DNA of 64,000 nt, taken from assembly GCA_902515395.1 (NCBI GenBank), contig CABXUL010000006.1, positions 1 to 64,000 of the forward strand, written 5' to 3'. Source of the DNA: an uncultured Bacteroidota bacterium (GTDB lineage Bacteria; Bacteroidota; Bacteroidia; Flavobacteriales; Flavobacteriaceae). The translations under genes were made by a program, and so were the position numbers. The notes beneath the pieces were generated by a model that was given only the letters and a program-made list of their open reading frames with translations, did not search any database and was not told the DNA's origin. This document shows positions 1 to 10,051 of this stretch, piece by piece (position 1 is the stretch's first letter; the number at the start of each line of letters is the position of its first letter).

Positions 1-1
1 G

Positions 2-64
2 GTCTTTTTGGTTATTAGTTTAATAGTAGTTGTACTTTATTTTGACAAAAAATCAAACCCTTAA
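2..64 (+). CDS. C-terminal fragment of a membrane protein (truncated by window edge)
   Basis: Open frame from the window start, VFLVISLIVVVLYFDKKSNP*, a hydrophobic TM-like tail ending in TAA at 62-64. Confidence 0.4.
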   Translation, partial: VFLVISLIVVVLYFDKKSNP

Positions 65-73
65 AAAATCTTC

Positions 74-694
74 ATGAAGTATTTTGATAGTAATGCGATA
101 AAAAATTTTAAAAAAGTTTATAGATTAAACATGATAAATAGTATTACGGGATATAAATCTGCGAACATGATTGGCACTCGTTCTAATTCTGGAAATGAAA
201 ATTTGGCTATTTTCAGCTCAGTAACTCACCTTGGCAGTAACCCTCCGCTTTTAAGTTTTACCTTAAGACCCAATACCGTTCCTAGGCATACTTATAAGAA
301 TTTTAGAGAAAATAAAGTTTTTACAGTTAACCATGTCACGTTATATCAAATCGAGGATGCTCATCATACAAGTGCAAAATACGATGAAGAAATCTCCGAA
401 TTTAATCAAACAGCTTTGAGCCCTGAATACAAGAATGACTTTTACGCCCCGTTTGTTAAAGGCTCGCCAGTTCAATTAGGCTGTCGATACCTTAACGAAT
501 ACGATATCATAGAAAATGGATGCGTATTGATTGTCGCTTCAATTGAGCATATTTTTATAGAAAATCAACTACTCAAGGATGACGGTTGGGTAAAGCTAGA
601 GGATGGGGATGTAATGACAATAAATGGACTGGATGGGTACGCCCTGCCTAAACTGCACAAAAGACTCGATTATGCTAGACCTAAAACTATTTAA
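74..694 (+). CDS. Flavin reductase family protein (FMN-binding split barrel)
   Basis: 206 aa; flavin-reductase-like pattern NLAIFSSVTHLGSNPPLLSFTLRPNTVPRHTYKNF...FTVNHV. Confidence 0.75.
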   Translation: MKYFDSNAIKNFKKVYRLNMINSITGYKSANMIGTRSNSGNENLAIFSSVTHLGSNPPLLSFTLRPNTVPRHTYKNFRENKVFTVNHVTLYQIEDAHHTSAKYDEEISEFNQTALSPEYKNDFYAPFVKGSPVQLGCRYLNEYDIIENGCVLIVASIEHIFIENQLLKDDGWVKLEDGDVMTINGLDGYALPKLHKRLDYARPKTI

Positions 695-727
695 AAACCC
701 TAATTATATTCTTTGATTTAATTTAAT

Positions 728-1372
728 ATGGAGTTTATAAATAATGATATAATGACTTATGCAATTCAATATACCCAGGATGAATCTGAACTACTAAAGT
801 CATTAAATAAAGAAACGCATCAGAAAATCCTTCAACCTAGAATGATTAGTGGACATTTTCAAGGGAGATTTTTAAGTTTTGTTGCAAAACTAATCAAACC
901 TAAGAAAATTCTTGAAATAGGTACTTTTACTGGCTATGCTACACTTTGTCTTGCTGAGGGGCTGACTAAAGATGGTGAGATTCACACCATTGATACAAAT
1001 GAAGAACTGGTTGATTTCCAAAAAAAATATTTTGACCAAAGTGTATTCAAAAATCAAATATTTCCTTATTTAGGTGAAGCTAAAAATATAATTCCAAAAT
1101 TGGACCTAAAGCTTGACTTAGTATTTATAGATGCTGATAAAATCAATTACCCTATTTACTTAGAAATGGTTGTGGCAAAATTGAAAAAAGGAGGAGTTTT
1201 AATCGCTGACAATGTATTATGGAGTGGAAAAGTTCTAAATAAACAAAAAAAAAGCCTTGATTCGGAAACTAATAGTGTTAAGCTTTTTAATGAACTTGTT
1301 AAAAAAGACAAGCGGTTAGAAACAGTCCTTTTACCTATTCGAGATGGGCTAATGATTTGCAAGAAAGTTTAA
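728..1372 (+). CDS. Class I SAM-dependent O-methyltransferase (caffeoyl-CoA/catechol OMT family)
   Basis: Motifs ILEIGTFTGYATLCLAEGL, LDLVFIDADKINYPIYLEM, KGGVLIADNVLWSGKV. Confidence 0.9.
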   Translation: MEFINNDIMTYAIQYTQDESELLKSLNKETHQKILQPRMISGHFQGRFLSFVAKLIKPKKILEIGTFTGYATLCLAEGLTKDGEIHTIDTNEELVDFQKKYFDQSVFKNQIFPYLGEAKNIIPKLDLKLDLVFIDADKINYPIYLEMVVAKLKKGGVLIADNVLWSGKVLNKQKKSLDSETNSVKLFNELVKKDKRLETVLLPIRDGLMICKKV

Positions 1373-1641
1373 AGATCCCTTTTAATAGAGTCTGTTAATT
1401 CATCAAAGTCGTCCTTGACCTTATCAACTTGCTTCTTGATTTCTTTTCCCACTGACCTTTGGGGATCTTTAGAATCTACTGACTTTTGAATCTCGGATTT
1501 TATTTCATTGGTGGCATTTCTAACCTGAGTAACCCCTTTAGCAAGTGTCTTGGCAATTGAGGGGATTTTATCTTCACCAAAAACAAGTAGTACAATAAAA
1601 AAAATGAAAATCAATTCTGTCCCGCTGATAAAAAGAAGCAT
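1369..1641 (-). CDS. tatA: Sec-independent translocase TatA/TatB-type subunit
   Basis: Short protein with one N-terminal TM helix followed by FGEDKIPSIAKTLAKGVTQVRNATNEIKSEI amphipathic region. Confidence 0.8.
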   Translation of the reverse strand: MLLFISGTELIFIFFIVLLVFGEDKIPSIAKTLAKGVTQVRNATNEIKSEIQKSVDSKDPQRSVGKEIKKQVDKVKDDFDELTDSIKRDL

Positions 1642-1712
1642 AGCCTAAATTTTCACAAATATATAAAAGGTGAATTTATTACGTTAACCAAATAGGTGTA
1701 AAACATTTCAAA

Positions 1713-4004
1713 TCAGCGATTCGTCTTTGACTTAAATTGTTCAAACTCAGAAATGCCTACTTTCTTAGGCCAAACATTGTTTTCGACATCAACATCTGAA
1801 GTCTCAAAATCTGGATCTAAAATAACCGATTTAATTTGTTTATTGGTAGCAATAATTTTCTTTACCATTTCATCATTTTTTCTCCAAATCTCAGGAGGGT
1901 AATTGACTCGATCTGAGCTTCCATCCATATAATTGTACTCCACTAAAATAGGCATCACTAATCCCCCTGGTTTTTCAAAAGTAATCTCATAAAAGTTTTT
2001 GGGCAATTGAAACTTATTATTAATATTTTTATCTAGATAAGTCATAAGATTGTTGGATCCACTTCTGGGCTCTGTTTTCACGTCTTCTTCTTCTAGAAAA
2101 ACAAATGGGTAATCATCATTAGTAATTCCATATTTATCAATTATTGCTTGGGCTTTAAGAGGTGTATTATTTGTAAACTGAAGTTTTTTCAGACTTTTAA
2201 TACCGATATCTACATAATCCGTTGTATAAAACCAACCCCTCCAGAACCAATCTAGATCTACAGCTGAAGCATCCTCCATTGTCCTAAAAAAATCTGCTGG
2301 GGTGGGATGTTTAAACTTCCATCTATTGGAATAAGTTTTAAAGGCATAGTCAAACAAATCTCGACCCATCACTGTTTCTCTCAAAATATTAAGTGCGGTA
2401 GCAGGTTTTCCATAGGCGTTTGGACCCAATTGATATATATTTTCAGGATTTGACATTATTGGGGATAAGAAACTTTGATCTCCTGCCATATAACCCACAA
2501 TCCGTTTAGGATCTCCCCTTCTTGAAGGGTAACTCGAGAGGTTATCCATAGATAAAGGGTTTCGCCTAGCAAACTCTTGTTCGGTTAAATATTGCACAAA
2601 AGTGTTCAGCCCTTCATCCATCCAGCCCCATTGTCTCTCATCAGAATTTACAATCATAGGAAAGAAATTATGCCCTATTTCGTGAATGATCACGCTGATC
2701 ATTCCATATTTCTCTCTCATTGAGTAAGTCCCATCCTCATCGGGTCTTCCGTAATTCCAACAAATCATTGGATATTCCATTCCTTGGTTCTTTGAATGAA
2801 CAGAAACTGCTTTAGGGTAAGGATAATCAAAAGTGAATTTAGAATAGGTTTTTAAAGTCTGAACTACAGCTTTTGTAGAGAACTGCTCCCAAAGCGGATT
2901 ACCCTCCTTTGGATAAAGGGATACAGCCATAACATTTTTATCTCCAATTTGAACAGCCATCATTTCCCAGATAAATTTTCTAGAGCTTGCAAAGGCAAAA
3001 TCACGAACATTTTCAGCAATAAATTTCCAAGTCTTTTTATCTTCAGAAAAGCCTTTTTCATTAATCTCTGCCTCTTCTTGACTAACAATGATGACCGGTT
3101 CATCAAATGATTTTTCAGCTCTTTTATACCTTCGGTACTGATCACGAGAGAGCACTTCCTTGGGATTTTGTAATGTTCCTGTAGCTTCCAATATATGGTC
3201 AGCAGGAACAGTAACGTTGACCTCATAATTTCCAAAGTTCAATGCAAACTCACCATTACCCCAAAATTGATGGTTTTGCCATCCTTCAACATCATTATAA
3301 ACCGCTAAGCGAGGAAAAAACTGAGCAATAACGTACAATCTATTCCCGTCTTTAGGAAAAGGTTCATAACCTGACCTTGCCCGTTTTTTAACGTGATCGT
3401 TTATGTTGTACCACCACTTAATAGAAAATTTGAATTCTTCACCCTTTTTTAACGGTTGTGGAAGATCAACCCGCATCATAGTCATATTTATTGTGTGGCT
3501 TAAGGATTGATTGAATTCATCCTTAACCCATTGAATATTAAACCCCCCATCAAAAGGATCCTCTATGTGTCTTGCAGCAAAACGATCTACCTGTGACTCA
3601 TCAATAAGATTATAAATTATATTATGAGCGGTATCTCCCTCAGAGTTTTTTTGCAATGCTGGAGAATCTTTTTTTCTAATGTTTTGATCTAATTGTAACC
3701 ACAAATATTCAAGTACATCAGGAGAATTATTAGTGTAAGTAATCTCTTCTTCTCCATATAATCTTTTATTTTTATCATCCAATTCTACATCGATTACATA
3801 GTCAACCTTTTGTTGATAATAATCTTCACCTGGAGCACCTGATGCTGTTCTAAACTTATTCGGGGTAGGCAACTCCTCTTTCAACTGCTTAAATTTATTA
3901 CCATTAATATGACCCTGAGAGGCTTTAGATATATCTTGACCTTGGAGATTAATGAAAAACGTCAACAATATTGCAGTAGAAAAAAATATTTTTAATTTTT
4001 TCAT
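1713..4004 (-). CDS. M1 family metallopeptidase, secreted
   Basis: Zinc site HEIGHNFFPMIVNSDERQWGWMDEGL; GMEYP variant of GAMEN; N-terminal signal peptide. Confidence 0.9.
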   Translation of the reverse strand: MKKLKIFFSTAILLTFFINLQGQDISKASQGHINGNKFKQLKEELPTPNKFRTASGAPGEDYYQQKVDYVIDVELDDKNKRLYGEEEITYTNNSPDVLEYLWLQLDQNIRKKDSPALQKNSEGDTAHNIIYNLIDESQVDRFAARHIEDPFDGGFNIQWVKDEFNQSLSHTINMTMMRVDLPQPLKKGEEFKFSIKWWYNINDHVKKRARSGYEPFPKDGNRLYVIAQFFPRLAVYNDVEGWQNHQFWGNGEFALNFGNYEVNVTVPADHILEATGTLQNPKEVLSRDQYRRYKRAEKSFDEPVIIVSQEEAEINEKGFSEDKKTWKFIAENVRDFAFASSRKFIWEMMAVQIGDKNVMAVSLYPKEGNPLWEQFSTKAVVQTLKTYSKFTFDYPYPKAVSVHSKNQGMEYPMICWNYGRPDEDGTYSMREKYGMISVIIHEIGHNFFPMIVNSDERQWGWMDEGLNTFVQYLTEQEFARRNPLSMDNLSSYPSRRGDPKRIVGYMAGDQSFLSPIMSNPENIYQLGPNAYGKPATALNILRETVMGRDLFDYAFKTYSNRWKFKHPTPADFFRTMEDASAVDLDWFWRGWFYTTDYVDIGIKSLKKLQFTNNTPLKAQAIIDKYGITNDDYPFVFLEEEDVKTEPRSGSNNLMTYLDKNINNKFQLPKNFYEITFEKPGGLVMPILVEYNYMDGSSDRVNYPPEIWRKNDEMVKKIIATNKQIKSVILDPDFETSDVDVENNVWPKKVGISEFEQFKSKTNR

Positions 4005-4066
4005 AGATAAGAGTATTTCACTAATACTAAATTAAGATAATTTTGCCTATTAATATTAACCAGTAA

Positions 4067-4570
4067 CTATTTAGAAAGATTAAGTTCAATGTCAAATGTA
4101 TGCTTTGAAGGCACACTCAAAAAACTTCTTCTTCTTCCCTGGCTTCGGAAATGTAAAATATTTTTTTGATCATCTGTAAAATCAAAGAGTAAAGTGTTTT
4201 TGACGTCAAAATTTATTACAGTACTGTCCAATAAAATTTCTAAGTATGCAACCAATAAATCGTTACGGTAAATTTTACCCAAGTAATCAAATGGAAGATC
4301 ACGTTCATTGGATTTGAATACCAAGTTCATTTGAAAATATTTTTTTGTTAAACTGTCGACCAGATCAGCATTATTATCGGGATTTAATTTAATTCCTGAA
4401 GCCATTTTTTTTAAAGCAAATTCAAAGTCGTCAGCAAAAACCTGAGCCGTAATTTGTAAACTTCTTTCATCAGGAATAAACTTAATTGATGTAGTTGATA
4501 CGTAGAATTTATGTAAAGTAAAACTAGATAAAATAAATACAGTCAAAAAAATAAGGGAAATAATTCTCAT
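4067..4570 (-). CDS. DUF6702-like conserved Bacteroidota protein
   Basis: N-terminal signal peptide, HKFYVSTTSIKF start pattern; next to an M1 peptidase and a CarboxypepD_reg-like protein. Confidence 0.6.
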   Translation of the reverse strand: MRIISLIFLTVFILSSFTLHKFYVSTTSIKFIPDERSLQITAQVFADDFEFALKKMASGIKLNPDNNADLVDSLTKKYFQMNLVFKSNERDLPFDYLGKIYRNDLLVAYLEILLDSTVINFDVKNTLLFDFTDDQKNILHFRSQGRRRSFLSVPSKHTFDIELNLSK

Positions 4571-4576
4571 GCAACA

Positions 4577-5299
4577 TTAAAATTTACTCCGGTATTTTTT
4601 ACTCTGCATTATAAGATAATCTATGAGCTGAAACTGCTGACTTTGGTTAAGTAATTTTTGAGATGGCAAATTATCATCTATATGTTCTAAAAATCCAACT
4701 ATCTGATCATCCCTAAGCTCAAGATCAGTCTTAAAAAAAGAAATATCGAATACATAACTGAGTACCTCGCTAGGCTTTAAATTTCTTTTTTCTTCTTCAG
4801 TTTTATTACTTACTATTTTTGCTATCAGCTTAGCAATATTAATTAGGTTAAGACCGTTATTTAGTTGACCTTGTCTGACTATTGTATTTTCTAGACGAGT
4901 TGATTTGTCCCTTTCATAATCAAAACCTTTGAACTCTTCTTCCTTCAAATTAAGAAATTTTTCAGTATCATCAGGCGTGATAACAACCTCCTCTAAAGCG
5001 TTAATTTTCTCATTAACCGTAATAATAAGTCTATTTTTTTGAATGATTTCTGGAGTGATTTCGACTGTACGGATCATGTATTGAACCGAAGAAAAAACCA
5101 CTTCATCTCCAGTTTTAACTGGAATTTCAAATGCCCCCTCCCCATCAGTAATAGTATTTATTTGAGCAGTAATGTTGACTACATTGGCAGCTACGACATT
5201 AACATTACGATAGATTAGCCTTCCTTTGATTGGTATCCTGTCCTGGGCAAAGGCAATCACTTGAAAAATAAGAAAGAATATCAAAAGTTTAAATTTCAT
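4577..5299 (-). CDS. Carboxypeptidase-like regulatory domain protein
   Basis: Signal peptide then IPIKGRLIYRNVNVVAANVVNITAQINTITDGEGAFEIPVKTGDEVVFSSVQY, a CarboxypepD_reg-like beta-sandwich pattern. Confidence 0.75.
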   Translation of the reverse strand: MKFKLLIFFLIFQVIAFAQDRIPIKGRLIYRNVNVVAANVVNITAQINTITDGEGAFEIPVKTGDEVVFSSVQYMIRTVEITPEIIQKNRLIITVNEKINALEEVVITPDDTEKFLNLKEEEFKGFDYERDKSTRLENTIVRQGQLNNGLNLINIAKLIAKIVSNKTEEEKRNLKPSEVLSYVFDISFFKTDLELRDDQIVGFLEHIDDNLPSQKLLNQSQQFQLIDYLIMQSKKYRSKF

Positions 5300-5396
5300 A
5301 ATCTAAAGATAAAAGCTAATTTGAAGATAGTCGTTAAAAGGTTATTTATTTATTAAATTTCCAATATAAATTGATTTTAATAGTTTTGAAAAGCAT

Positions 5397-5840
5397 ATGA
5401 CCATAAAAAGTATAAGCGCTAAAGATACATTTACTGTAAGACACCCTGTTCTTCGACCTGACAGACCAATAGAAGACTGTTACTTTGAATTGGATAATCA
5501 TGTATCAAGCCTTCATCTGGGTATAGAGTTCAATGGAGAAATTATTGCTGTTTTATCTGCTTTACCAATTCAGTGTGAGAATTTCCCTAATCTTATGAGT
5601 ATGAGATTAAGAGGTATTGCAACACTTCATCCATTTCAAAAAAAGGGTTTGGGTTCGCAATTGATTATAGAGGTTGAGAAAAGATTACTTAAATTAAAAA
5701 AAATTAAATTACTCTGGCTAAATGCTAGGATCAGTGCTAAATCATTTTATCAAAATTTAGGCTATGAGACTATGGGAAAAACTTTTAATATTCAGGGCAT
5801 TGGAGTCCATCAATTCATGTATAAAAAAATTTTGGAATGA
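5397..5840 (+). CDS. GNAT family N-acetyltransferase
   Basis: MRLRGIATLHPFQKKGLGSQLIIEVEKRL acetyl-CoA binding motif and WLNARISAKSFYQNLGYE. Confidence 0.85.
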   Translation: MTIKSISAKDTFTVRHPVLRPDRPIEDCYFELDNHVSSLHLGIEFNGEIIAVLSALPIQCENFPNLMSMRLRGIATLHPFQKKGLGSQLIIEVEKRLLKLKKIKLLWLNARISAKSFYQNLGYETMGKTFNIQGIGVHQFMYKKILE

Positions 5841-6556
5841 ACCGATCCGAATTTTTAAGAACTACTTTAGGAATTATAGCTTTATCCAATACTTCTATGA
5901 AACCATTTAAAAATTACGATCCTTTAATTCTGATAGGAAAAGGAAGTCCAAAACTGGTAGGCACAAGCTTTTCAATTTTACCCGAGGTAAAGGTTGCGCT
6001 AGAAAAAATGACTCAGGCTGCAAAAAATGATGGAATAGAAATCAAAGTTGTCTCCGCATATCGTTCTTATGACCGACAAAAAAGTATTTGGAATAGTAAA
6101 TTTGTTCGGTTTGAAAAACAAGGTTTTAAAAGCCTAGCCATTATTGATCAAATCATTAAATACTCCACCATACCTGGTACTTCCAGACATCATTGGGGAA
6201 CAGATATTGATATTATTGATGGATCCCAAACAAATAAAGGTGATTTGTTAGTCTCAAAAAATTTTCACGGAAGTGGCCCTTTTAACAAACTTAGAAAATG
6301 GATGGAGTCGAGTGCTGAAAAATTTGGTTTTCTAAAACCTTATAATCAAGATCCTGAGAGAAAAGGTTTTAATTATGAACCTTGGCATTACAGTTATGCA
6401 GAAAAATCTATCCCGATGCTGAATGCCTATTTAGAATTAGATGCTATCTCATTGATAAAGGATGGTGATCTATTGGGTGCAGATTTATTGGATTCAAAAT
6501 TTATCAAAACCTACCTTAATACTCATATACTGGGAATAGATAAGGCTTTATTATAA
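5837..6556 (+). CDS. M15 family D-alanyl-D-alanine carboxypeptidase
   Basis: VSAYRSYDRQKSIW...PGTSRHHWGTDIDI...FNYEPWHYSY, VanY/M15-type zinc ligands. Confidence 0.85.
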   Translation: MNRSEFLRTTLGIIALSNTSMKPFKNYDPLILIGKGSPKLVGTSFSILPEVKVALEKMTQAAKNDGIEIKVVSAYRSYDRQKSIWNSKFVRFEKQGFKSLAIIDQIIKYSTIPGTSRHHWGTDIDIIDGSQTNKGDLLVSKNFHGSGPFNKLRKWMESSAEKFGFLKPYNQDPERKGFNYEPWHYSYAEKSIPMLNAYLELDAISLIKDGDLLGADLLDSKFIKTYLNTHILGIDKALL

Positions 6557-6557
6557 A

Positions 6558-7319
6558 TTAACGGATAAATACAGGAGCAAAAGATGATGTTGTATTTTCT
6601 TCACTGTAAGCATACCCCCCATAATTAAATCCTAATAAGTTTTCCGTAGTTACTTCTTCTAATTCTAGCAAGTAACGCACCATCATCCCTCTCGCCTTCT
6701 TAGCATAGAATGAAATAATCTTTAATTTACCGTTTTTAAAATCTTTGAACTGTGGTGAAATTAAATTGGTATTTAAAAGCTTGGAATTGATTGATGAGAA
6801 ATATTCGTTGCTCGCTAAATTAACAAAAAGTTCTCCCTCATCTAATTCTTCATTAAGAAAACCTGTCACCTTATCCTTCCAAAACTCATAAAGGTTATTG
6901 TCAGAGCCAACAGAAAACTTAGTCCCCATTTCCAATCGGTAAGGCTGAATTAGATCTAATGGTTTTAAAATACCATATAGTCCTGAAAGAATCCTAAGGC
7001 TGTTTTGCATAGCGCTAATCTTGCCTTCTGAAAGGGAATATACATCCAAGCCGGAGTAAACATCTCCATCGAAAGCGTAAATAGCTGGACGGGCATTATC
7101 TGGATTAAAAGGAGTTTTAAAATTTTGATTTCTTTCCCAGTTTAGATCACCCAACTTATCAGAAATTTTCAACAATTCTGACAATTCTCTAGGAGATTTT
7201 TCCCTCAATAATTCATTAATCCGTTTAGCTTCAGCTAAAAAAAATGGGTTAGAGTTTTTATCGGTAGGCAAGTCAGAATCAAAATTGAGAGATTTAGCAG
7301 GTGATATAACCATTTTCAT
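6558..7319 (-). CDS. yaaA: Peroxide stress protein YaaA family
   Basis: MKMVISPAKSLNF start and the AIYAFDGDVYSGLD...SGLYGILKPLDLIQPYRLEMGTK signature. Confidence 0.92.
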   Translation of the reverse strand: MKMVISPAKSLNFDSDLPTDKNSNPFFLAEAKRINELLREKSPRELSELLKISDKLGDLNWERNQNFKTPFNPDNARPAIYAFDGDVYSGLDVYSLSEGKISAMQNSLRILSGLYGILKPLDLIQPYRLEMGTKFSVGSDNNLYEFWKDKVTGFLNEELDEGELFVNLASNEYFSSINSKLLNTNLISPQFKDFKNGKLKIISFYAKKARGMMVRYLLELEEVTTENLLGFNYGGYAYSEENTTSSFAPVFIR

Positions 7320-7395
7320 AATTCACTTTTTTTCAAATTTATAATGATTTTTGGGGAAAAAAAATTCTATTGAATTATCATAATTTATTGAGATA

Positions 7396-8436
7396 TCAAT
7401 AATGCTTATGTTTAGAGTAGTTTCTCCAACGTTCAAGGGTAGTTTCAATATCTTTTGGTATTGGGGAGTCAAAATCCATCCAACGATTTGTTTTAGGGTG
7501 ATTAAACCCAAGAGTTTTCGCATGTAATGCTTGACGAGGTAGGCTGGAGAAACAATTTTGAACAAACTGCTTGTACTTGGTAAAGGTAGTTCCCTTTAGT
7601 ATTCTATCGCCACCATAGCGAGCATCATTAAACAAAGTGTGTCCTATGTGTTTCATATGGGCTCTAATCTGATGAGTACGACCAGTTTCAAGGCTACATT
7701 CGACTAAAGTAACATAACCCAACCTTTCAATAATCCTAAAGTGAGTGATTGCAGTCTTACCGGAACTTCCATCTGGAAATACAGACATTTGAAGACGGTT
7801 CTTTGGGTTACGTCCAATGTGACCTTCAATTGTGCCCTCGTCTTCCTTAATTTCACCCCAAACTAAAGCAACATATTTTCTAGACGTAATTTTATCATGA
7901 AATTGCTTGGCCAAATTGACCATCGATTCATCTGATTTTGCAATGACAAGTAAACCACTAGTGTCCTTATCAATTCGATGAACTAAACCAGGGCGATTAT
8001 TAGAATTTAACGGAAGTTTTTCAAAGTGATAAAGTAATCCGTTTATTAATGTACCTGAGTAATTTCCATGCCCTGGATGAACGACCATACCAGCAGCTTT
8101 ATTAACTACAATAACATCCTGATCTTCATAAAAGATTTCAATAGGTAAATCCTCTGGAACCAAAAGGTTTTCGTGAGGTGGGTTGGAAAGTAAAACTTTA
8201 ATATTGTCACCCCCTTTAACTTTATAATTTGACTTAATAGTCCTACCGTCCACTTGAATAGCACCTAATTTTACCGCCTGCTGAATTTTACTTCTTGTAG
8301 CATTTTCTATACGATTAATCAAAAACTTATCTACTCTGAGAGGTTCCTGTCCTTGATCAGCTTTAAACGAAAAATGCTCATAAAGCTGACCTTCAAGGGC
8401 CTCAGAGTTTAAAGGAATATTATTTTCTTTTTCCAT
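7396..8436 (-). CDS. rluD: RluA family pseudouridine synthase (RluD-like)
   Basis: S4-like N-terminus (RVDKFLINRIENATRSKIQQAV), GLVHRIDKDTSGLLVIAK catalytic motif, LETGRTHQIRAHMKHIGHTLFNDARYGG. Confidence 0.92.
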   Translation of the reverse strand: MEKENNIPLNSEALEGQLYEHFSFKADQGQEPLRVDKFLINRIENATRSKIQQAVKLGAIQVDGRTIKSNYKVKGGDNIKVLLSNPPHENLLVPEDLPIEIFYEDQDVIVVNKAAGMVVHPGHGNYSGTLINGLLYHFEKLPLNSNNRPGLVHRIDKDTSGLLVIAKSDESMVNLAKQFHDKITSRKYVALVWGEIKEDEGTIEGHIGRNPKNRLQMSVFPDGSSGKTAITHFRIIERLGYVTLVECSLETGRTHQIRAHMKHIGHTLFNDARYGGDRILKGTTFTKYKQFVQNCFSSLPRQALHAKTLGFNHPKTNRWMDFDSPIPKDIETTLERWRNYSKHKHY

Positions 8437-8974
8437 TACCCAAAACTAGATCTATTTTAGTTGTTTTTTGTAATAATGTTCCAGGTTCTATTGGCTCCCC
8501 CAGATATCTAATTTCTAATACCATATCCCTACCTATATTGTTCTCGTATGATATATCCCCAATGGAGAAACCCACTGATTTTAGTTTTGCCTCAGCATTT
8601 CTTCGAGTGATTTGAACAACATTTGGAACACTGATCCTTCTATATCCTGAGGGATTTAAAGTAACATATATTTTACGATTTTTTTTTACCAATTGACCTG
8701 CGGAGGGAAGGTGCTCAATTACACTTAATGGTTTAAATTTAGAAGTAAACTTTGAAGAATCAATAATCTCAAATCTTAAATTTTTAGCCTTTATGATTTC
8801 CTCAAGTTTAATGATAGAAATACCATTTAAATTAGGAACCTCCTGCATGTCGTTATGATAAGTTACTACTTTAAGAACCCAAAGTATTAGATAAATAAAC
8901 AAAACCAACACAAGGATTGAAAGAATAATCTGCCTGATAAAAGCTAAACTGAAAAAGAATCTGAAAAAATTCAT
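8420..8974 (-). CDS. PASTA domain-containing single-pass membrane protein
   Basis: N-terminal TM, then PNLNGISIIKLEEIIKAKNLRFEI and VPNVVQITRRNAEAKLKSVGFSIG PASTA repeats. Confidence 0.8.
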   Translation of the reverse strand: MNFFRFFFSLAFIRQIILSILVLVLFIYLILWVLKVVTYHNDMQEVPNLNGISIIKLEEIIKAKNLRFEIIDSSKFTSKFKPLSVIEHLPSAGQLVKKNRKIYVTLNPSGYRRISVPNVVQITRRNAEAKLKSVGFSIGDISYENNIGRDMVLEIRYLGEPIEPGTLLQKTTKIDLVLGNGKRK

Positions 8975-9013
8975 CGTTTAAAATGTGATCAAAGATAATA
9001 AATCACTCGGCTT

Positions 9014-9042
9014 TTGGATTAATATTAAATGCAATACCTTTG
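9014..9042 (+). promoter_or_regulatory. Predicted Bacteroidota-type promoter (TTG-N18-TACCTTTG) for ddl
   Basis: TTG at 9014-9016, 18-nt spacer, TACCTTTG at 9035-9042 matching the TAnnTTTG consensus; ddl GTG start at 9059. Confidence 0.55.
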
Positions 9043-9058
9043 TTAAAAGCTTATTAAT

Positions 9059-10042
9059 GTGAAAAGAGTAGTTGGTATCGCAATGGGAGGTTATGCTTCT
9101 GAAAGAGCAATCTCTCTGGAGAGTGGCAATAATGTATACCAAACTCTTAGCTCAGAAAAATGGGAAGTTTACCGACTATTAATTGATAAAAATCAATGGA
9201 CCGTTCTGGATCAAAAAAACCATGAATTCCGATTAGATCAAAATAATTTAAATTTTAATATCAATGGCAAAAGCCCTCGGTTTGATGTCATTTTTAATGC
9301 TGTCCATGGCATTCCAGGAGAGAATGGAGAATTGGCAGCTACTTTGAAATCTCAAAATATTCCTCATACCAGTTGTGACCCCATTGCCGCAGAACTTACT
9401 TTCGATAAAAGAAAGTGCCAAGAGTTAGTAAAAAAAACAGGAGTTTCTGTAGCTAAGTCTTTTCGCTTTGACCATGGAGATCATTTTGATGAAGAATTAA
9501 TTTTGAATGTTGTAGGACTTCCATGTTTTGTAAAACCCAATCGATCTGGGAGTAGCTTTGGAATTATTAAAGTTTACAAGAAAAAAGACTTAAAAGAGGG
9601 GATTGTTTCGGCATTGAAAGAGGATTCGGAGCTGATTATCGAATCAGCCCTTGAGGGACCTGAAATCTCCGTAGGTGTGTATACCAAAAACGATAAAGTA
9701 ATTGTTTTGCCTGCTACGGAAATTATATCCAAAAATGATTTTTTTGATTACCAAGCCAAATACGAAGGTAAATCTGAAGAAATAACCCCTGCAAAACTTG
9801 ATTCTAGATTGATTGAAAAAGTGAATCAAATTGTTGAGAAACTTTACGTAACACTGGAACTTAAGGGAGTCTGTAGAAGTGAGTTTATATTGGTAGATGG
9901 CAATCCTCACCTTCTGGAAATAAATACTGTTCCTGGACTGACTCCGGCCAGTCTGATTCCTCAGCAACTTAAAGCAGCTGGAATAACCTTGACAGATTTT
10001 TATGATCAGCTACTTGAACAAGCATTGAAAAAAAACAATTAA
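9059..10042 (+). CDS. ddl: D-alanine--D-alanine ligase
   Basis: ATP-grasp: FNAVHGIPGENGELAATL, PCFVKPNRSGSSFGI, LLEINTVPGLTPASLIPQQ. GTG start (an ATG two bases upstream reads ATG TGA). Confidence 0.95.
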   Translation: MKRVVGIAMGGYASERAISLESGNNVYQTLSSEKWEVYRLLIDKNQWTVLDQKNHEFRLDQNNLNFNINGKSPRFDVIFNAVHGIPGENGELAATLKSQNIPHTSCDPIAAELTFDKRKCQELVKKTGVSVAKSFRFDHGDHFDEELILNVVGLPCFVKPNRSGSSFGIIKVYKKKDLKEGIVSALKEDSELIIESALEGPEISVGVYTKNDKVIVLPATEIISKNDFFDYQAKYEGKSEEITPAKLDSRLIEKVNQIVEKLYVTLELKGVCRSEFILVDGNPHLLEINTVPGLTPASLIPQQLKAAGITLTDFYDQLLEQALKKNN

Positions 10043-10051
10043 TTTTGACTT

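Noticed and set aside
7323-7565. 80-aa ORF on - overlapping rluD
   Set aside because: Different frame inside the C-terminal part of rluD, no recognisable domain, low-complexity end; considered spurious.
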